In this document: one piece after another, positions 6,663 to 14,211 of the stretch
Numbering within the stretch: the first letter of the stretch is position 1
How the letters are laid out: each line of letters opens with the position of its first letter
Source of the DNA: a virus
IMG/VR virus record: IMGVR_UViG_3300049734_000151
Coordinates: 1 to 25,126 of that record
DNA length: 25,126 bases
Strand: one strand, 5' to 3'
Position numbers and translations under genes: made by a program
Notes under the pieces: generated by a model
The model's input: the letters and a program-made list of their open reading frames with translations, nothing else
What the model was told of the DNA's origin: nothing
The model's database searches: none

Positions 6663-7016
6663 TCAGGTCCACAGGGCGGTCCGGACAAACGTGGCCGTCG
6701 CCTGACGGCGCGCGCCACCAGGCAGGTAGATCATCGCGCGCAGCTCGACGAGCAGCGCTGTCGTCGTGCCCAGTCCTTCGATCACAAGCGTGCCAGGACC
6801 GGCGCCGCGCGCCACGTCGATGATGACGCCCGATCCGCCCAGTGGCTGATGCGCGTGCCAGCGCTGCGTCATCAGCATGACCGCGTTCGTCCACTCGGCG
6901 AGCGTCTCGAAATGGGCGGTGACGGTGATGCGCTCCGGCTCCGCGGCATCCTGCGACGAGCCACGGACGACCGCCAGAAAGCTGGTGCTCGTGCCATCGA
7001 TCGAGAAGGTCGCCAC
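6663..7016 (-). CDS. Hypothetical tail protein (distal-tail position)
   Basis: A 117-aa beta-rich protein of unrecognised family (ERITVTAHFETLAEWTNAVM, later GTLVIEGLG and YLPGGARRQATATFV). It starts with GTG at 7014-7016, just after the tape-measure stop. The gene directly after the tape measure is usually the distal tail protein or a partner that closes the tail tip, and its small size and beta content fit that slot. The assignment is by synteny only. Confidence 0.6.
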   Translation of the reverse strand: MATFSIDGTSTSFLAVVRGSSQDAAEPERITVTAHFETLAEWTNAVMLMTQRWHAHQPLGGSGVIIDVARGAGPGTLVIEGLGTTTALLVELRAMIYLPGGARRQATATFVRTALWT

Positions 7017-7018
7017 AC

Positions 7019-8737
7019 CTAGCGCCTGACACCCGAGACCCTGACCACGGGCGGCATCTGGGCCTGGTCGGTCGCCTCGATCAATTCCTCGTAGGTGACC
7101 TGGCCGTCAGGCCCGAGCACTTGCACCGTGATCTGTGTCGGTGGACGCCTGAGAAAACCGTCGGCGATGGCCTGCTGCATGATCTGGCCGAGCACCTGTT
7201 GCTGCTGGTCGACGCGTGCCGCAGCGACGTTGATCAGCGTTTCCTGACGTGCGATGGCCTGCTCGATCCCGATCTGCGAGACGCGCGCGGCCAGGTCGAA
7301 TGCCTGTGCCTGGCGATTGGCCCCGAGCAGGCCGGTTTCGGCATCGAATGCTGCCAGCCGCTGACCAGGCGCCACATTACGTGTCAGGTTCCTGATCTCG
7401 GCTCGAGCACTCGAGCGCTCCGCCGCGGAGGTGCCACGGATACCCAGCACCAGACGTGCCCGTTCGATGGCGCGCTCGGTATCTTGCAGCGCCTGCTGGG
7501 CGGGCAAGGCGCGCTGCTGGGCCGCGATGCTCTGCAGCTCGAGCTGCAGCCGCCGCGAGGTCATCTCGCCGTGCTCGCGTTCCATCGAGGCGAGCTGCGT
7601 TTTCAGGTCAAGCTCCTCGCGCTGCATCGCCAGCAGATCGCGTACGGCCGCGTTGCGCTGATCCAGATAGGCGATCTCTTTGAGGCTCTGGATCTCGCGT
7701 TCGCCAGCACGCATCTCGGACGCAAGCTGCGTCACCGATACCCCGCCAGGAGCCGCGAACGCGCGTGCGACCGCTGTGGGTCGATAGAGTCCGGCGGCCA
7801 GCTCGAGGTCGGCAGGACTGACCTGGTTGCGCGCGATCGTCGGTTGGGTGGTACCGGCCCGGATGGCTGCAACGATGTCGGCCGCGGACGCGCCCGGCTT
7901 CGTGCGAATCACATCCAGGGTGATCGCCAGATCCTTCATGGCCTGTTCGGCAGCTTGCAGCCCGGTGATGGTCGCGGGCGCGGCGATCTTGCCGAAGGCG
8001 ATCGCCAGTCGGTTAGCCGACGATTCGGCCCTGAGCATCGCCCCATCCAGACTGTTGACCGACGAGGTGGCCAGCCCCTTGAACGTCGCGGTCTGGCGCA
8101 GCAGCTCGTCGTAGCGAACCTGTGCCTTCTGGGCGTCGGTCATGCGCTCGAAGGTGTTTTTGAGCGAGCCGTTGAGCGCGTTGTTTTTCAGGAAGGTTTC
8201 GTTCAGCGTCAGGCCCAGGTACTCGGATGCTTCGGCTTCACCGCGGATGGCCGACTGCACACGTTCGAACGCTTCGGCCACACCGATGCCGCGCACGCGC
8301 GCCAGGTCGGCGCTGGCGCGGATCAACTCCTGGGTCTGCTGGATGGTGAGGCCGTAGTTCGCGCTCAGCGTCCTGGCCGACAGCGCCGCCTCGAGGATGG
8401 CCTGCGACGTGAAGCCCGTCGTTTGCGCGAGCGAGGCGGCGAAGCGCTCGAATTGCTGAGCATTGCTGCCGTAGGCCGCGGCCGTGGCGCGCGTGACACG
8501 TTCGTTTTCACGTTGGGCCGTGATGCTCGCGGACAGCACCGCGGCGGCGGTGGTTGCAGCTGCCGCCACAGAGACGAACCCGGCCGCGTAGGACGTCAGA
8601 CTGCCCACCATTTGCTGGGTCACAGCATTGGTCCGCGTCGTGTCCTGCTGGACCCGGCGCAGCGCCGTGCTCGTCTTGTCAGCGCCCGACGTGTCGGCAA
8701 TGGTGCGCAGCAGCAGGCGCAGATCGGCTTCAGCCAT
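7019..8737 (-). CDS. Tail tape measure protein
   Basis: A 572-aa protein that sets tail length and is threaded through the tail tube. The N-terminus is helical (LRRVQQDTTRTNAVTQQMVG). A hydrophobic Ala-rich stretch follows at about 45-70, then the typical tape-measure core (FERFAASLAQTTGFTSQAI, ASADLARVRGIGVAEAFERV, SSANRLAIAFGKIAAPA), then a long coiled coil rich in Gln, Glu and Arg (about 345-430). At about 1.5 angstrom per residue it predicts a tail near 86 nm, short for a siphovirus. I chose the ATG at 8735-8737 (TGATG overlap with the chaperone extension) over the adjacent TTG. No lysozyme or peptidase insertion is seen. Confidence 0.92.
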   Translation of the reverse strand: MAEADLRLLLRTIADTSGADKTSTALRRVQQDTTRTNAVTQQMVGSLTSYAAGFVSVAAAATTAAAVLSASITAQRENERVTRATAAAYGSNAQQFERFAASLAQTTGFTSQAILEAALSARTLSANYGLTIQQTQELIRASADLARVRGIGVAEAFERVQSAIRGEAEASEYLGLTLNETFLKNNALNGSLKNTFERMTDAQKAQVRYDELLRQTATFKGLATSSVNSLDGAMLRAESSANRLAIAFGKIAAPATITGLQAAEQAMKDLAITLDVIRTKPGASAADIVAAIRAGTTQPTIARNQVSPADLELAAGLYRPTAVARAFAAPGGVSVTQLASEMRAGEREIQSLKEIAYLDQRNAAVRDLLAMQREELDLKTQLASMEREHGEMTSRRLQLELQSIAAQQRALPAQQALQDTERAIERARLVLGIRGTSAAERSSARAEIRNLTRNVAPGQRLAAFDAETGLLGANRQAQAFDLAARVSQIGIEQAIARQETLINVAAARVDQQQQVLGQIMQQAIADGFLRRPPTQITVQVLGPDGQVTYEELIEATDQAQMPPVVRVSGVRR

Positions 8738-9009
8738 CAATCGTCCTCATCGTCCTCGGCGAGGTCGCCGATGAATTCGTCGTCGGGACCAAGCCCGTCG
8801 TACGCGCGCGCGACCTTGCCCTCGATGACCAGCAGGCCGAGCAGCTGCTCGCGCTCGTCAGCCGGCACGTCGCGGTACAGGAACGGGCCGCCGCCGAAGC
8901 GCTCGGCGAGGAGGATCGGCAGGTAGGCATTCGGTGGCGCAATCCCTACCCGCGCGTCTGGCTTGCGTCGCTGGTCCTGGAGGTAGCGGAGGAGCTGGCG
9001 GCGAGTCCT
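8737..9009 (-). CDS. Frameshift extension of the tail assembly chaperone (gpT-like)
   Basis: This reading frame has no plausible start of its own and is entered by a -1 shift at the CCCAAAA heptamer (9015-9009). It adds 90 residues, from RTRRQLLRYL to the acidic end DLAEDDEDD, to the first 112 residues of the upstream chaperone, giving a fusion of about 202 aa. In lambda and many siphoviruses the shifted product (gpGT) bridges the tape measure and tail tube proteins during assembly. Its stop overlaps the tape-measure start by one base, the normal arrangement. Confidence 0.85.
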   Translation of the reverse strand, partial: RTRRQLLRYLQDQRRKPDARVGIAPPNAYLPILLAERFGGGPFLYRDVPADEREQLLGLLVIEGKVARAYDGLGPDDEFIGDLAEDDEDD

Positions 9010-9344
9010 TTTGGGACTTCGGTCGCCGCCCGCACTGCCTCGAGGTAGCGCGTGAACAGGAACGTCAGCACGCCCACCGGCAGATCGAGCTCCTGCGGCG
9101 AGCCGACCGCGCTTGGAACGCGCACTGGTTCGCCGTGCTCGCTGACGAAATTCCAATCCAGCACGATCTGGCCGAACGCGGCCCACCACTCGTCCTCCTC
9201 CTCGACCACCAGGAGCTGGTCGTAGACCGAGCTGCGCGGATTCAGCCTGACGGTCGCATGCCAGCCGGCATAGCCGATCTCGTCGAGCGTGATCTCGGCG
9301 GTCCTGATCGGAAACGCGACCGCAACGCTGCCGTTGAGCGTCAT
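8946..9344 (-). CDS. Tail assembly chaperone (gpG-like)
   Basis: A 132-aa unshifted product between the tail tube and tape-measure genes. The body (residues 1-112) is normal protein: DEIGYAGWHATVRLNP, then EEEDEWWAAFGQIVLDWNFV, then LDLPVGVLTFLFTRYLEAV. The last 20 residues after VPK are low-complexity Ser/Ala/Thr and read like out-of-frame translation, as expected beyond a slippery site. Its ATG overlaps the tail-tube stop (TAATGA). The chaperone keeps the tape measure soluble while the tail tube polymerises. Confidence 0.85.
   Translation of the reverse strand: MTLNGSVAVAFPIRTAEITLDEIGYAGWHATVRLNPRSSVYDQLLVVEEEDEWWAAFGQIVLDWNFVSEHGEPVRVPSAVGSPQELDLPVGVLTFLFTRYLEAVRAATEVPKGLAASSSATSRTSDASQTRG
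9009..9015 (-). other. Programmed -1 ribosomal frameshift site
   Basis: On the minus strand the bases are C CCA AAA, where CCA and AAA are zero-frame codons 111-112. This is an exact X-XXY-YYZ heptamer. A -1 slip moves directly into the open frame that encodes RTRRQLLRYL and ends at the tape-measure start. Position and direction match lambda G/GT and most long-tailed phages. I could not verify a stimulatory stem-loop downstream. Confidence 0.85.
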
Positions 9345-9748
9345 TACAAGTTGTCGATGGCCGTCCCGCGGGCGTCGGCGGTGACCGTGATCGTCTGAGC
9401 GGCCCGCGCACCGCTGCTGTAGTCGAAGTCGACGTCGGACAGCACGGCGTAGAACCTGGTCATGCTGGTCGGGTAATCCGGGTAGACCCCGACCATCACA
9501 CCGGTCTCGATGTCGCGCGCCGCTTGCAACGTGACATCGTCCAGGTCGAAGTACCCCTGCAGGCGGATGTTGGCTTTCGGAAAACCCTTGACCGAGGTCT
9601 CGTTGCCATCCTGAAACGAGGTGGTGTCGACCCGATCGGGCTGGCGCTCGATGTCGACCTGGCTGATCGAGCCAAGCTTCACGAATGGCCCGGTGGTGGT
9701 GGCGCTCATGAGCACGGCGGTGCGCTTGCCGTGAAGACGGGTGACCAA
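9344..9748 (-). CDS. Major tail tube protein
   Basis: A 134-aa beta-rich protein that should polymerise into the tail tube. Typical elements are FVKLGSISQVDIERQPDRVD, then a GFPKANIRLQGYFDL strand and a final AAQTITVTADARGTAIDNL. It is the last gene before the frameshifted chaperone, the standard tube-protein slot. The likely start is the TTG at 9746-9748, because AGGAG lies exactly 7 bases upstream; the in-frame TTG at 9754 is too close to that Shine-Dalgarno and overlaps the glycosyltransferase stop. Confidence 0.8.
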   Translation of the reverse strand: MVTRLHGKRTAVLMSATTTGPFVKLGSISQVDIERQPDRVDTTSFQDGNETSVKGFPKANIRLQGYFDLDDVTLQAARDIETGVMVGVYPDYPTSMTRFYAVLSDVDFDYSSGARAAQTITVTADARGTAIDNL

Positions 9749-9750
9749 GG

Positions 9751-10827
9751 TCAAGCTCCTTTCGCCGCTGAGAGATCAGCGGTCATCTGCGCCGCGCGCG
9801 CGGCGAAAGTGTGCGGGGTGATCGCCTGACGCATGGCCTCGGCACGTTGCTGCCGGGCATGGTCGTCGTACAGGAGTTGACGTACCAGGTCCTCGAGATG
9901 CTCGGGACCATCGAAGGTGGGTGCGGCCTCGCCGAAGGTTTCCAGGACCTCGGCACGCGCGTCGGTGACCAGCAGCGCCCCACCAGTGGCGGCCTGCTCA
10001 TAGCAGCGCGGGTTCATGCTCTCGGCGCCGAGGACGTGCTGCCCGCCCGCGAGACTGACCGACGTGCGATGCAGGTTCAGCCCGATCTTTGCCGCGCGAT
10101 ACAGCGCTGTGGTGCGCTGGTTGTCGACGAAGCCGATGTGCAGGTAGGGCTCGAGGGTGGCCTTCTTTCGGACGTTCTCCTCGCTCGGGAATCTGGAAAA
10201 GTCGAACAGGTCGGCGCTTCCGTAGATGCCGAGGTCGATGCCGGTCCAATCGACGGCGCTCAGCAGGTCGATGCGCTCTTGCCACAGCGTGCCCACAAAC
10301 ACCACGTCATGCGCTGGGACGTCGGGGTCCGGCTCAGCGAGGTAATGCCGCGCCGGGTCGTACGCGTGCCGCAGATAGTGGGCGTTGGGCAGCGCGGCCA
10401 CGCTCATGCGCTCGTTGGTCCACACGACGTCGACCAGGGCAGCGACCTCGGCCTGGCGCTCATCTTCGTAGGGGCTCTCGGTCAAGACCATGGCTGTCGG
10501 GACGTGCGCGCGTCGCAGCATCGTGTACACCGCGGGATGCACCATTCCAGAGGCGACGAAGACCACCCAATCGACCTCGTGGTAGAGCGCGTACTGCACG
10601 ACTTCGGACGAGGCGTGGAACAGCACATTGTTCGTATCGGGCTCCTGTCCGTGCGGCGAGCCCGCGGCCTCCCAACGCAGCTGCAGACAGCGATTGGCGT
10701 GGTCGATGCGGGTATGCGTTCGGAATTCGCCGACGGCATGCCCAACGGCGCGCAGGCCGTCGGCGATGCCGTTGTACAGGTCGATCGTGCTATGCGTCGG
10801 ACCTGGCGCACTGCACAGGATTTTCAC
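9751..10827 (-). CDS. Glycosyltransferase (GT-B fold, CgeB-like)
   Basis: A 358-aa enzyme with two Rossmann-like halves. The N-terminal half begins MKILCSAPGP, and the C-terminal half (about 170-350) contains ESMNPRCYEQAATGGALLVTD. That motif is the hallmark of the Glyco_trans_1_2 family (Pfam PF13524), whose Glu (E278) usually contacts the nucleotide-sugar. It should transfer an activated sugar to an acceptor. Lying between neck and tail-tube genes in the virion operon, it most likely glycosylates a virion protein. Its GTG start overlaps the methyltransferase stop (GTGA), so the two are probably made together. Donor sugar and acceptor cannot be read from the sequence; host wall sugar is an alternative target. 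Confidence 0.8.
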   Translation of the reverse strand: MKILCSAPGPTHSTIDLYNGIADGLRAVGHAVGEFRTHTRIDHANRCLQLRWEAAGSPHGQEPDTNNVLFHASSEVVQYALYHEVDWVVFVASGMVHPAVYTMLRRAHVPTAMVLTESPYEDERQAEVAALVDVVWTNERMSVAALPNAHYLRHAYDPARHYLAEPDPDVPAHDVVFVGTLWQERIDLLSAVDWTGIDLGIYGSADLFDFSRFPSEENVRKKATLEPYLHIGFVDNQRTTALYRAAKIGLNLHRTSVSLAGGQHVLGAESMNPRCYEQAATGGALLVTDARAEVLETFGEAAPTFDGPEHLEDLVRQLLYDDHARQQRAEAMRQAITPHTFAARAAQMTADLSAAKGA

Positions 10828-11330
10828 GCGGTCGCCACCAGGTACAGATCGCCGCGGTCCATGTGGACTTCACGATGCACGACCTTCAAGCCGGCCTGTT
10901 CGACCCACCAGACGAGCTCGGCGAGCGATACGTTCCGATAGAACTCGCCCGTACGGAGCGGGCCGCCGTCGATCGCTGAATGGGGGGCGCGCGGCTCGGT
11001 CGCGCACGTAATGAGCACGCGCCCACCAGGTTTGCGCAGGATCGCCGCGGCGTTGCGCACGATGGCGTCGGCCTGCTCGGCATGCTCGAGTGTTTCCATG
11101 CACACGACCAGGTCGGGCGCCTCGACTGGCACGTAGGTCGCGCCGTCGGCGACCACGTCGACACCCTGGCCGGCCTGCCGATCAATGCCCGTGTAGCTGG
11201 CCGCCGTCGCGAGCCACGGCCGAATCGAGCCGTTGAGATCGCGCGACCCGATCTCCAGGACATGGGAGTCCTGGACGCTGGGGAGGTCAGCGATGGCGCG
11301 CGCCGCGAAGCGCAACGCTTCGGCATGCAT
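10824..11330 (-). CDS. SAM-dependent class I methyltransferase
   Basis: A 168-aa single-domain class I methyltransferase. Motif I is VLEIGSRDLNGS (24-35), the acidic end of strand 2 is YTGID (46-50), and the motif IV region is DLVVCMETLEHA (73-84), followed by GGRVLITCA. The pattern matches Methyltransf_11/23 enzymes that act on small molecules or sugars, and there is no DNA-methylase catalytic signature (no DPPY or PCQ). It is coupled to the glycosyltransferase, so it may O-methylate the attached sugar. It starts with ATG 2 bases after the tail-terminator stop. Confidence 0.8.
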   Translation of the reverse strand: MHAEALRFAARAIADLPSVQDSHVLEIGSRDLNGSIRPWLATAASYTGIDRQAGQGVDVVADGATYVPVEAPDLVVCMETLEHAEQADAIVRNAAAILRKPGGRVLITCATEPRAPHSAIDGGPLRTGEFYRNVSLAELVWWVEQAGLKVVHREVHMDRGDLYLVATA

Positions 11331-11332
11331 GA

Positions 11333-11755
11333 CTACGCCATCACCTCGAGGTCGAATCGCACGCCCATGAATTCAGGAGCGCGGCCGTCCTCGTCGGCGC
11401 CGACGCGCATGGTCCCATAATCACGCCCGCCGTCGACTTTCATGCTATGGGCAGCGCCACCTAGCGTCGGGTCGGACTGCAAGGCGAGCCAGATGCTCAG
11501 ATCACCTTCCGTCCCGATGTACGCGTCCATCTGTTCCTGTGCCACGACCAGGTTGCCGAGCTGGAGCAGCACCGTGAGCTCGAGCTGGTACGTCATCGAG
11601 CCGTTGAGGTCCTCGTCATACGTCCAACTCAGCGGCCGCACGACCGCCACAGGCGGGTTGATCGTCGTCGGCCAGACGTCATAGACGCGCAGGCCGCTGA
11701 TGGTCTCGAGCTGGGTCTTGAGTCCGAGACGGATCGCGCGCAGTGAGGAGGTCAT
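11333..11755 (-). CDS. Tail terminator / neck protein
   Basis: A 140-aa protein. The N-terminal helix and strand (SLRAIRLGLKTQLETISGLR then VYDVWPTTINPPVAVV) match the pattern of siphovirus tail-terminator proteins (L..gL...i.glrvyd..p....PP.a.v). A helix with QEQMDAYIGTEGDLSIWLAL follows. The terminator caps the finished tail and joins it to the head. I chose the ATG at 11755, which overlaps the gp10-like stop (ATGA). Its slot after the gp10-like gene supports the call. Confidence 0.75.
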   Translation of the reverse strand: MTSSLRAIRLGLKTQLETISGLRVYDVWPTTINPPVAVVRPLSWTYDEDLNGSMTYQLELTVLLQLGNLVVAQEQMDAYIGTEGDLSIWLALQSDPTLGGAAHSMKVDGGRDYGTMRVGADEDGRAPEFMGVRFDLEVMA

Positions 11756-12165
11756 CGAGCCCAGATCCGCTCGATGGAGCGCTTGGCGGCGTCGACGTGG
11801 CGCCGCAGAGCGGCCCTGGCTGGGATGACCGCGCCACGAAACCAGCGCTGATGGGGCGATTGTCCCGAGTACTCGAGCAGGCGTGGATAGCGAAAGCCAC
11901 GTGGATGGGTGCGACTGCGCCTGCGCGCGGTGACCGAGACGCGGCCCCAGGTCGGGACCGGCCGCGCGTCCACTTTTGAGGTGATGCTGGTGCGCAGGCG
12001 ACCCGAGCGCCGCGGCGCCGCGCGCTCGACGATGTGGACCGCATCGGTGACCGTCGCGCTCATGGCCGCCTGGAGCGGTGGCGCGAGCAGCACGTCCTTG
12101 CGCAGCTTGCGCAGCAACGCAGGCAGCCCCTCGACCCGGATGTTCAGTCGCACAGGCATGCTCAC
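11752..12165 (-). CDS. HK97 gp10-like neck protein
   Basis: A 137-aa protein matching the HK97-gp10-like family: VEGLPALLRKLRKDV at the start, then the conserved IVERAAPRRSGRLRTSIT, then RYPRLLEYSGQSPHQRWF and a C-terminal amphipathic helix (AALRRHVDAAKRSIERIW). These proteins sit at the head-tail junction. It is unusually basic. The start is GTG at 12163-12165, overlapping the adaptor stop (GTGA). Confidence 0.85.
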   Translation of the reverse strand: MSMPVRLNIRVEGLPALLRKLRKDVLLAPPLQAAMSATVTDAVHIVERAAPRRSGRLRTSITSKVDARPVPTWGRVSVTARRRSRTHPRGFRYPRLLEYSGQSPHQRWFRGAVIPARAALRRHVDAAKRSIERIWAR

Positions 12166-12785
12166 CCGACCGCCTGGTGTCTGTACTGGGCCAGGGTGCC
12201 TTTGCTGTAATTCGACAGGCTGACCGTCGTCCGGGCCGCCGCGCCGCCGCCGTCACCCGCGGTCATCCCGTACGGCGTGACGTTTGCCTGCGCCTGGCGC
12301 AGCGATTCGTGCAGGCACACTTCCTCGACGCCGGCGGGCAAGTCGGCCAGCTCACTGAAACCTTTCAGGGCCGTCAGCCGGACCCCGCGGCGCATGCCCG
12401 CGGGAAACTGGTAGCGCCCGCCAGTTGCGGTCTCGATCCGCCAGTAGGGCCGCGGCTGACTGCCGGTCCTCGCGTTGTAGGGCGCCAGCACATAATCGGT
12501 CGGCGCCCAGGTCGTCGCGTAGGTGCCGTCGCCAGTGTCGTCAGTCTCGAGAGTGGTGACCGCCAGGATGTCGTCGACCAGCAGCTCGTGACCGCACAGC
12601 GGCGTGTAGTAGAGCGTTTCGGTGACGGCGTCGAACCGGCTATTACACTCCGCGTCGATCAGCCGACTGACCGCCTCGATGATGCCCTCGAGCATCTCAT
12701 CATTGCGCACGTCGCTGTCTGGCACGCCGAGCCGCGCCTTCAACTGGCTGAGCGAGCAATAGACGGACGCCGAGGGCATGGTCAT
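12162..12785 (-). CDS. Head-tail adaptor (gp6-like connector)
   Basis: A 207-aa protein of the HK97 gp6/phage adaptor type. It begins MTMPSASVYCSLSQLKARLG, followed by the helical core LEGIIEAVSRLIDAECNSRF that is the family's signature. The middle is a beta insertion, and a final helix carries VEEVCLHESLRQAQANV. The adaptor forms a ring under the portal. A second in-frame ATG lies 6 bases inside (12777-12779), so the exact start is uncertain by two residues. Confidence 0.85.
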   Translation of the reverse strand: MTMPSASVYCSLSQLKARLGVPDSDVRNDEMLEGIIEAVSRLIDAECNSRFDAVTETLYYTPLCGHELLVDDILAVTTLETDDTGDGTYATTWAPTDYVLAPYNARTGSQPRPYWRIETATGGRYQFPAGMRRGVRLTALKGFSELADLPAGVEEVCLHESLRQAQANVTPYGMTAGDGGGAAARTTVSLSNYSKGTLAQYRHQAVG

Positions 12786-12788
12786 CGG

Positions 12789-12893
12789 TCAGGTGGTTGG
12801 TGGCGCCGGCTCGGGTTGCGGCGCCGGCTCGGGCGCCTCGTCGCCTTCATCCACGGGCTCCGGCTCCGGTCGTGGATCGGGTTGCTCTCGCAT
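12789..12893 (-). CDS. Small Pro/Glu-rich peptide between capsid and adaptor genes
   Basis: A 34-aa ORF starting MREQPDPRPEPEPVDEGDEA and continuing with PEP repeats. It is strongly acidic and cannot fold alone. The ATG at 12891-12893 has GGGAGG 9 bases upstream; a second ATG at 12899 is too close to it. The DNA carries an 18-bp tandem repeat (GGCGCCGGCTCGGG at 12802 and 12820). It could be a head decoration or linker peptide, or a degraded gene. It fills the space between capsid and adaptor exactly and ends 4 bases before the adaptor ATG. Confidence 0.55.
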   Translation of the reverse strand: MREQPDPRPEPEPVDEGDEAPEPAPQPEPAPPTT

Positions 12894-12912
12894 AACCATT
12901 GGCCTCCCTCTC

Positions 12913-14211
12913 TCAGGTCGCCGAGTTCTGGTAGTACTTGACAGGTGCGTTCGCGCCGCCTGCGTTGGCGAGCAGTCCGTCGGTCCGCAAAAAGGCGAGG
13001 AAGCCGGACTGCAGGTAGTCGGCGTACCGCTCATCCAGGCGCAACAGCCGAATGTCCTGGACATCGCGAATCAGGTAGTAGCTGAAGTCGCCGAACAGGA
13101 TCGACTTCGCGCTCGCCGCCATCACGGCCACGTCCTGGTTGATCACGTACGGATAGCCCAGGATGGTCGGCCGCTCGCCGAGCGCCATGTCCTGCTGCCA
13201 CAGGGGGCGGTTCTGCGAGTCCTTGATTTGCTTGATGGCCTTGAGGGTCTGGTCGTTGAACATCCATTCGGCGTTATCGCGATAGCCCGGATCAACCGAG
13301 TGGATGAGGTTGACGAGGTTGTCGTAGGTGACGCCGGTCACGTTGCCCGCGCCCGTGGCCGTGGTGCCGTAGGACTGGGCGCCCGTCACCACACCCTCGG
13401 GCTGCGTACCACCGCCGGTGCCCGTCGTGAAGTGCGCGTTTATCGCACGGCCGAGCCGCATGGCCAGCGCGCGCGCCAGCCAGCTCTCGATGTCGAAGGC
13501 TGAGTCCTGCAGCATCTGGAAACTGACGCGAACCAGCTTGCTGGTGTACATGAAACTGCCGAGCGTCTTTTGCGCAAACGTGATGTCCTGCTCGGTGACC
13601 GCGGTATTTTCCGCCAGGATGGCGCCGATGTTGGCGGTATCGTCGACCAGCGGAATCGGCATCGGCGCGCCCGAGTCAGTCTGAACGATCGTCGCGCGCG
13701 AGCGGCGAACGCCGCCGATCTCTTTGAGGGCTTCGATGAGCCGGCGGTAGAAATCCTGCGGGATCAGCGCCCCGCCGACGGCGACCGAGGTCGTGCCCAT
13801 CGCGCGCGACTCGCTGGCGGTCCCGAAGTAGGGCTGCAGCGCGGCGCGCTGCTCGGGCTCCAGGCCGCCCATCCCGTGCCGCAAGTAGGAATAGAACGCA
13901 TCGGCGTAGCGCTCGTCACGGGGCAGCGTCGTGAGTTCGCGGCGGGAGCTCGAGCGCGTCGCGAGCGGCGCCGCCGCGTGCCGGTACGCGGGCGTGCCCG
14001 CTGGCACGGCGACGGTATCTTCGTCGAGCTGGCGAATGTAGTCGAGTCGCGAAATCGTCGAGCTCAGGTGCGCAATATCGCGTTGCGCACTTTCCCACAC
14101 ACGCTGTTCGTCTTCGGTCAGGTCGCGCTCCTCGCGGATCGCGAGATCGTTGAGCGAGCGCACCTCCTCGCGGCGGGCAGCTCGCTGGGCGCGCAGATCA
14201 TTGACATCCAT
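12913..14211 (-). CDS. Major capsid protein (HK97 fold)
   Basis: A 432-aa protein of the phage HK97 major capsid family. Residues 1-60 form a charged coiled coil (RAQRAARREEVRSLNDLAIR), the delta or scaffolding domain normally removed by the prohead protease; a disordered linker reaches about 110. The shell domain includes GGALIPQDFYRRLIEALKE, then TLGSFMYTSKLVRVSFQMLQ, then HFTTGTGGGTQPEGVV, then WMFNDQTLKAIKQIKDSQNR and SILFGDFSYYLIRDVQDIRL. The start ATG overlaps the protease stop by one base. The cleavage point cannot be read from sequence but should lie near residue 100-140. Confidence 0.95.
   Translation of the reverse strand: MDVNDLRAQRAARREEVRSLNDLAIREERDLTEDEQRVWESAQRDIAHLSSTISRLDYIRQLDEDTVAVPAGTPAYRHAAAPLATRSSSRRELTTLPRDERYADAFYSYLRHGMGGLEPEQRAALQPYFGTASESRAMGTTSVAVGGALIPQDFYRRLIEALKEIGGVRRSRATIVQTDSGAPMPIPLVDDTANIGAILAENTAVTEQDITFAQKTLGSFMYTSKLVRVSFQMLQDSAFDIESWLARALAMRLGRAINAHFTTGTGGGTQPEGVVTGAQSYGTTATGAGNVTGVTYDNLVNLIHSVDPGYRDNAEWMFNDQTLKAIKQIKDSQNRPLWQQDMALGERPTILGYPYVINQDVAVMAASAKSILFGDFSYYLIRDVQDIRLLRLDERYADYLQSGFLAFLRTDGLLANAGGANAPVKYYQNSAT

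Noticed and set aside
7121-8926. 601-codon open frame on the plus strand
   Set aside because: Antisense shadow of the tape measure gene, whose sequence and position are typical.
9811-10979. Long plus-strand open frames across the glycosyltransferase
   Set aside because: The minus strand holds a clear glycosyltransferase motif and coupled junctions; the plus frames have no recognisable domain.
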